Assembly (NCBI RefSeq): GCF_027941955.1
Contig: NZ_CP115960.1
Span: 124,001 to 188,000, forward strand
Reading direction: 5' to 3'
DNA length: 64,000 bases
DNA from: Sphingomonas sp. 7/4-4
GTDB lineage: Bacteria; Pseudomonadota; Alphaproteobacteria; Sphingomonadales; Sphingomonadaceae
Shown: one piece after another, positions 59,696 to 64,000 of the stretch
Position numbering within the stretch: position 1 is the first letter of the stretch
Layout of the letters: every line of letters starts with the position of its first letter
Translations under genes and position numbers: made by a program
The notes under the pieces: generated by a model
What the model saw: the letters and a program-made list of their open reading frames with translations, nothing else
Database searches by the model: none
Told to the model about the DNA's origin: nothing

Positions 59696-62283
59696 CTTGT
59701 TGGGTCCTCAAGGCGTTTCAACTCTTCCGGCGTAGGCGCACGCTTATAACCTTTGGAACCCGGAAGGGAGTCCTCAAATTTCACCTTTTGCATCGAACCG
59801 GGAGGCGCATTGGGATGATCATTAGGGACATATTCCTTGACCCGGTCCTTTGTAATGTCGACCACGGACCCATCTTCGCGAGTGACTCTTACTCCCGGAG
59901 AGCCATCGCGAGTTGTTCGAGGAACACTTTGTTCTGCTTTACTCCCTCCAAAAAGGCGCTTTATTCCACTCCAGACGCGAGAAAAGAAACCCTGCCTTGA
60001 CGCGGTTGCGGAAGCGACCACAACAATTTCAGGACCATATACGACAGCCCCCACGATGGCGGCCCCGGCAAGGCCACCAAACCCTCTCGCTTGCTGCCTT
60101 TCACGATATTCTTGTTCTGTCATTCGACCACTAAGCAGAGCCTCGTCATCCTGGCGCATCTGCATTTCCAAGCGATCCTGCAGACCCGTGGGATCGGTAC
60201 GATTCAGCGGATCGTTTGCGACATAAGTGTACAGATTGACCTGATCCTCATACCCGATCGGATCGGTCTGCAGGAAGCGCCCCAGTGTCGGCGAGTATAT
60301 CCGCGCCTTGTAATAGTACATGCCGAGCTCGGGGATCCAGGCCTGGCCGGTGTACTGGAAGCGGCCGATGTTGGTTGCGGCGGGGATGCCGTATTCGTCG
60401 TAGCTGTTGACCCCGATTACGTTGCCGCTGCCATCAGCGACCGAGGCCACGGATCCCTGATGATCGACCTGCAGGCTGCGAAGGCCGGTCAGGCCGGCGC
60501 CCTCGTACCAGAGCAGCGGATCGTCTTCACTGGAGCCATGCACGTAGCGGCGCAGCACCGTTCCGGAAGCGTCGAATTCCTCGACCAGCTGGTCGCCGTC
60601 GTAGAGGAAGCGCGTGGGGGTAGTGGAAGGGCTCGTTGTTTGAATGATTCTGCCCAGGGCGTCGTACACGATCTGGACACCGGTCGATGTCAGGATCAGC
60701 CGGTTCTCGGCGTCATAGGTATAGCTCGTGCCGCCGCTGCTGGTCAGGTTGCCGTTGGCATCGTAGGCGAAGCTCACCCCGCCGGCCGAATTGTACTGGT
60801 TGAGCCCGTTTGCCGCGTAGCTGCGGTCGACGTTCACATAACCGGTGAAGCTGTAGGCGGCGTTGGAGCGCGTCCGGTTGGTGATCTGGTTTGCGGGATT
60901 ATAGCCGAACGTGGTCGTGAGATCGTAGGCGGTGCCCGCCAGATCGCTCCCCGTGCCATTCAGTCGAGAAATCGGATCATAGCCGTAGGAAGAGAAGATG
61001 GCGCCTCGCCACTCTCCCCAGCGGCGGCCCTGATTGTCCCAGTCCGAATGGGCACGCTGATAGGTGCCATTCTCATACACGTCCGTCGGCCGGTTCAAAC
61101 CGTCAAAGTCGTAACGGAAGTATGTGCCGTCCGGGTGCGTGATGCGCGTGCGATTGCCGTTCGCGTCATATTGGTAGCCCAGCGTTCGATTGGTGATGCC
61201 ACCGCCCATGATGGTCGTGCTGGCGGTCAGCCGGCCGAAACCATCATAGCTGCTCATCACACCGTCTGAGCCGCTGGCGCTGTCGAATCGGGCCGCGGTC
61301 TGCAGCCCGCGAAGGTCATAGCTGTAGTAGACATCTCGGGTCGCCCATGCCGGCACATTGGTACAGGCATAGCCAGCCACGCATGCGTCCGGCACGATCT
61401 TCGTCGTCATCCGGTTCAGTGCGTCGTAGGTGTAGGTGAAGGTCCGCCCGTCGCGCTTTCTCAGGCTCGTGCGACTGCCGTTGGCGTCATAGTCATATTC
61501 CTCGCGATCATTGGTGTTGACCGCGCCCGCCGTGGCCAGCGCCGTGGCGGCCGTCGAGGGATTGTACCCACTCGGTGCTGCATTGGACGGGAATTGCCAC
61601 TGCACCTGGCGATCATGGCCGTCATAGACCAGCTGCGCCTTGTTGCCGTTGGCGTCGACGGCAAACTCCTGCTTGCCGTTGAGCGTGTAGCCGTAGGTGA
61701 CGTATGCTTGCTCGAGGCTCGTCCCGACAGCCTTACGCACCTGCACGAGTTGGCCAGCGGCGTCATAGATGTTCTTCGTGATCCGGTCCGGGCCCTGGCT
61801 CCCTTGCGTCCCCAATGTGCAGGCGCTCGCCGGCAGGGCGCCGAACGCCGCCGGGTTCATTCGCACCGTGGTGCATTCCAACCGGCCTACAGTATCGTAG
61901 CTGTACTGCGTCACGGCGTAGTTTACGCCCGAGGCCCAGACCTGCTCGATCACCTTGCGGCCCATTGCGTCGTACGTCGTGTCGACCTGGCTGAATATCG
62001 TCAGTCCGGCCCAGTTCTCAGGCAGCACAGCCTCGGACTGCCAGGCGGCGAGTTCGCCTTTTTCCGTACGGATCAGTCTTCCCGCCGCATCATAGGTGTT
62101 GCGTGTTATGAGGTGGTGCAACTGTCCGGCGCCATCGGGATCTGGCGCGATCGTACCCGTCACACGACCTTGAAGATCATAGCGGGTAGCGCTGGTGAAA
62201 TCCGAAGGCGAGGCCTGGGCGAGCGCCGCCGAAGGAAGCACGATGGCGACCAGGCACAGCAGCCCTGCGACAGTCTTCTTCAT
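59692..62283 (-). CDS. RHS repeat-associated core protein with toxin-like tip
   Basis: 863 residues. Signal peptide ([16 protein letters not shown]), then about 20 YD/RHS repeats ([52 protein letters not shown]) building the toxin-enclosing shell, and the core end [39 protein letters not shown]. The last about 160 residues vary from core: a hydrophobic segment ([19 protein letters not shown]) and a C-terminal domain ending [39 protein letters not shown]..., probably the toxin. Unlike typical Rhs it carries its own signal peptide. Confidence 0.85.
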   Translation of the reverse strand: MKKTVAGLLCLVAIVLPSAALAQASPSDFTSATRYDLQGRVTGTIAPDPDGAGQLHHLITRNTYDAAGRLIRTEKGELAAWQSEAVLPENWAGLTIFSQVDTTYDAMGRKVIEQVWASGVNYAVTQYSYDTVGRLECTTVRMNPAAFGALPASACTLGTQGSQGPDRITKNIYDAAGQLVQVRKAVGTSLEQAYVTYGYTLNGKQEFAVDANGNKAQLVYDGHDRQVQWQFPSNAAPSGYNPSTAATALATAGAVNTNDREEYDYDANGSRTSLRKRDGRTFTYTYDALNRMTTKIVPDACVAGYACTNVPAWATRDVYYSYDLRGLQTAARFDSASGSDGVMSSYDGFGRLTASTTIMGGGITNRTLGYQYDANGNRTRITHPDGTYFRYDFDGLNRPTDVYENGTYQRAHSDWDNQGRRWGEWRGAIFSSYGYDPISRLNGTGSDLAGTAYDLTTTFGYNPANQITNRTRSNAAYSFTGYVNVDRSYAANGLNQYNSAGGVSFAYDANGNLTSSGGTSYTYDAENRLILTSTGVQIVYDALGRIIQTTSPSTTPTRFLYDGDQLVEEFDASGTVLRRYVHGSSEDDPLLWYEGAGLTGLRSLQVDHQGSVASVADGSGNVIGVNSYDEYGIPAATNIGRFQYTGQAWIPELGMYYYKARIYSPTLGRFLQTDPIGYEDQVNLYTYVANDPLNRTDPTGLQDRLEMQMRQDDEALLSGRMTEQEYRERQQARGFGGLAGAAIVGAVVYGPEIVVVASATASRQGFFSRVWSGIKRLFGGSKAEQSVPRTTRDGSPGVRVTREDGSVVDITKDRVKEYVPNDHPNAPPGSMQKVKFEDSLPGSKGYKRAPTPEELKRLEDPTR

Positions 62284-62302
62284 GGCCGTTCCCCCAAGCC
62301 GC

Positions 62303-63979
62303 TCATTGACACACCGACAGGCCAGCCCGCGGGCTGGTCACCCAGATCTTGTTGCCTTTCCAGTTATAGCCGTAGCAGGTGCGCAGGCTCACTCCGCCCG
62401 AGCTCACCACCACGCCGCGCGGCCGCAGGTTATCGGCGGTGCCATCCGCGCCATATTCATAGCTGGTCACCGTGATCGGTGCCGCCGGGTCGCATGTTGC
62501 GGCGTTCGAACCTGCGGCCGTCTGGCACTGCGTCTCGGTGGCTAGCAGCCAGATCGGAGACGATGCTTGCGTCAGCGACCCGCCCGAGTTCAGGATGTAG
62601 GCATATTTCTGAACATAGGTATTCAGCTTTAGCGGTCGAGCAGACCCAGCCGCAGGGGCGGGCCCCATCGTCGACAAGACTCCACCATGCGTCTGGTCAT
62701 AGGCGAAGTCAGTAACATTCCCTTTCGCATCGCTGATGGTCAACGGAAGATAGCAAGTTGCGCTGCTGGCGCAGGGCTGCGCGGGAAAGGTCTGCGCTCC
62801 CTGCGTAATGGTCGTCAGCCCGGAGTTAGGCTTTGGATAAAAGATATAATATGGAAATCTATCGTCTCGTGAGCCGATCACGGCCTTGTTGCCCTCGGGC
62901 GAAGTAACGCTGGTTAGATACCGGCCGAAATAGGTCGGCAGATATTGCAGCCCCCGTTGATCTGTGAAGGATACCAGAACATAGCCGTGATAATCGAATG
63001 AAACCGAGTTTCCTGCGGGGTCGGTCCATGATGAATTATCATCGGGGAAATCGATATCCCCATCGCTCCTGCCTCCGGTTCCTGAGCAGCTGCAATAGAA
63101 ATACCAGTTCGATCCGTCGGCAAGCACCTGATGCTCGACATTATTACGACCAGAGACGTAGTAGTTATTTATTTTGCATGTGGTTGTCCCGGGGTCGGTC
63201 AGGCATGTTATTTTTTGCGACCCATACGTCCCATAGTTATAATGAGCCGTATTGCCCCGCACGTCGGTAGCCTCTGTCAGATTTCCGCTCGTATACTGAT
63301 AGGTAGTTTTCAACGCCGCCGTTGCACAAGTCGTTGAAGTAGATACGTAGTTCTGAGATAAGTTGAAAGCGCAGGCGGCGCTTACGGAGGTGCCGCTGTA
63401 ATCGAAAACCAGCGCGGAGCCATCGTTTGCGGTTACCAGCTTGGGAAGTCCGTTCAAGCGAACGACATCAACATTCAGTCCGTTTGGATGCCTGATGTTA
63501 ACATCTCGGCTTGTGCCATTAATAGTGTAAACCACGCCATTTCTGTTGGTGAATACGTAGTTTCCGCTAACCACTTGCAGGCTGGTATCTTCCTCGTCAC
63601 TTTGCGGAACGGCTGAGGCCGGCAATCCATAATAGACATATTTCTCCCGGCCGATGATCACCGTCGTAGTCGCTTCGTGCGTCATTGAGGCGTTCCGCCA
63701 TGTGATCCAGATGTCGTAATTGTGCGTCCAATTTGGGCCGAACCGCTTTGAGGAAGTCTCCGGCCCGCCGAGATACGATCGCTCCAGCGTCAGCGCCCCG
63801 ATCGAAAGATCGGTCGCCGACGTAGTGAAAGTGCCGTCGACCATGTTTATGCCAGTGGGGCTCGCCGTAATCACTTTGGGCGGGGTGAGCGTCGACTGCG
63901 CTTCCGCGGATGCCGTGAAACCAGCCGCGACCGTTATGGCCAGCGCTGCGAACGCAGCCCGGCGCGAAATCCGGAACAT
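62303..63979 (-). CDS. secreted RHS-family protein (N-terminal half)
   Basis: 558 residues with a signal peptide ([17 protein letters not shown]) and site AAGGGG before ATG 63979. The start region [32 protein letters not shown] is the opening module of Rhs proteins; RHS-like repeats follow ([32 protein letters not shown]). It ends without a core domain, 19 bases before the second secreted Rhs gene, so together they look like one Rhs divided into two exported chains. The C-terminal [20 protein letters not shown] resembles a repeat end rather than a truncation. Confidence 0.8.
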   Translation of the reverse strand: MFRISRRAAFAALAITVAAGFTASAEAQSTLTPPKVITASPTGINMVDGTFTTSATDLSIGALTLERSYLGGPETSSKRFGPNWTHNYDIWITWRNASMTHEATTTVIIGREKYVYYGLPASAVPQSDEEDTSLQVVSGNYVFTNRNGVVYTINGTSRDVNIRHPNGLNVDVVRLNGLPKLVTANDGSALVFDYSGTSVSAACAFNLSQNYVSTSTTCATAALKTTYQYTSGNLTEATDVRGNTAHYNYGTYGSQKITCLTDPGTTTCKINNYYVSGRNNVEHQVLADGSNWYFYCSCSGTGGRSDGDIDFPDDNSSWTDPAGNSVSFDYHGYVLVSFTDQRGLQYLPTYFGRYLTSVTSPEGNKAVIGSRDDRFPYYIFYPKPNSGLTTITQGAQTFPAQPCASSATCYLPLTISDAKGNVTDFAYDQTHGGVLSTMGPAPAAGSARPLKLNTYVQKYAYILNSGGSLTQASSPIWLLATETQCQTAAGSNAATCDPAAPITVTSYEYGADGTADNLRPRGVVVSSGGVSLRTCYGYNWKGNKIWVTSPRAGLSVCQ

Positions 63980-64000
63980 CGATTTCCCCTTCTCAGAATA

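Noticed and set aside
60091..61269. 392-codon plus-strand open frame
   Set aside because: Antisense to RHS repeats; its apparent regularity simply mirrors the repeats on the other strand.
62284..62302. Frame break joining the two Rhs genes
   Set aside because: Unlike the other breaks, the second gene has its own signal peptide and ribosome site and the first ends cleanly, so two genes are the better reading.

Overview
The window is GC-rich chromosomal DNA from an alphaproteobacterium, almost certainly a sphingomonad (Sphingomonadaceae). The best marker is the acyl-carrier-protein / serine palmitoyltransferase pair at 11.6-13.1 kb, which keeps the active-site residues known from the Sphingomonas paucimobilis enzyme. 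Supporting it are a long TonB receptor and several small families that I know mainly from sphingomonads (DUF5818, DUF6961, DUF3892).

Layout. 0-20.8 kb is ordinary core chromosome: a GNAT protein, a fatty acid desaturase, LptF/LptG, the GTPase Obg, ProB and an epimerase, an FAD dehydrogenase, sphingolipid synthesis, a hybrid histidine kinase, L21/L27, a TonB receptor and HspQ. A tRNA-Ser(CGA) at 20.89-20.98 kb marks the start of an accessory island running to about 43.5 kb. The island carries phage-type cargo (a ParB-methyltransferase and a DUF5681 protein), an HNH nuclease and an AspBHI-like methylation-dependent nuclease. Next comes a tightly overlapping operon: ribbon-helix-helix protein, 5mC methyltransferase, Vsr nuclease, a double-GHKL ATPase/histidine kinase, a receiver-like protein and an unknown protein. 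A WYL regulator follows, divergent from a RecB-like nuclease/helicase and a dGTPase. The island ends with a large serine recombinase module (DUF3489-DUF2924-recombinase). It is a defence island, and the six-gene operon is the best candidate for an undescribed system.

From 43.5 to 58.6 kb lies a mixed accessory region: a truncated patatin, an SH3/metallo-beta-lactamase protein, a lone nuclease-like gene, an SNase, small sphingomonad families, secreted paralogues, RadC, PoxB and a carboxymuconolactone decarboxylase-like protein. From 59.5 kb to the end there are two separately secreted Rhs proteins with a toxin-like tip and a small AT-rich putative immunity gene.

Sequence quality matters here. 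I count 27 places where a reading frame breaks and a single-base correction (once a two-base one) restores a normal protein of whole-codon length. Nearly all are one base short in a G, C, A or T run. One lies in obg, an essential gene. I read these as consensus errors, so I annotate each affected gene as one CDS across the break and give the break position.
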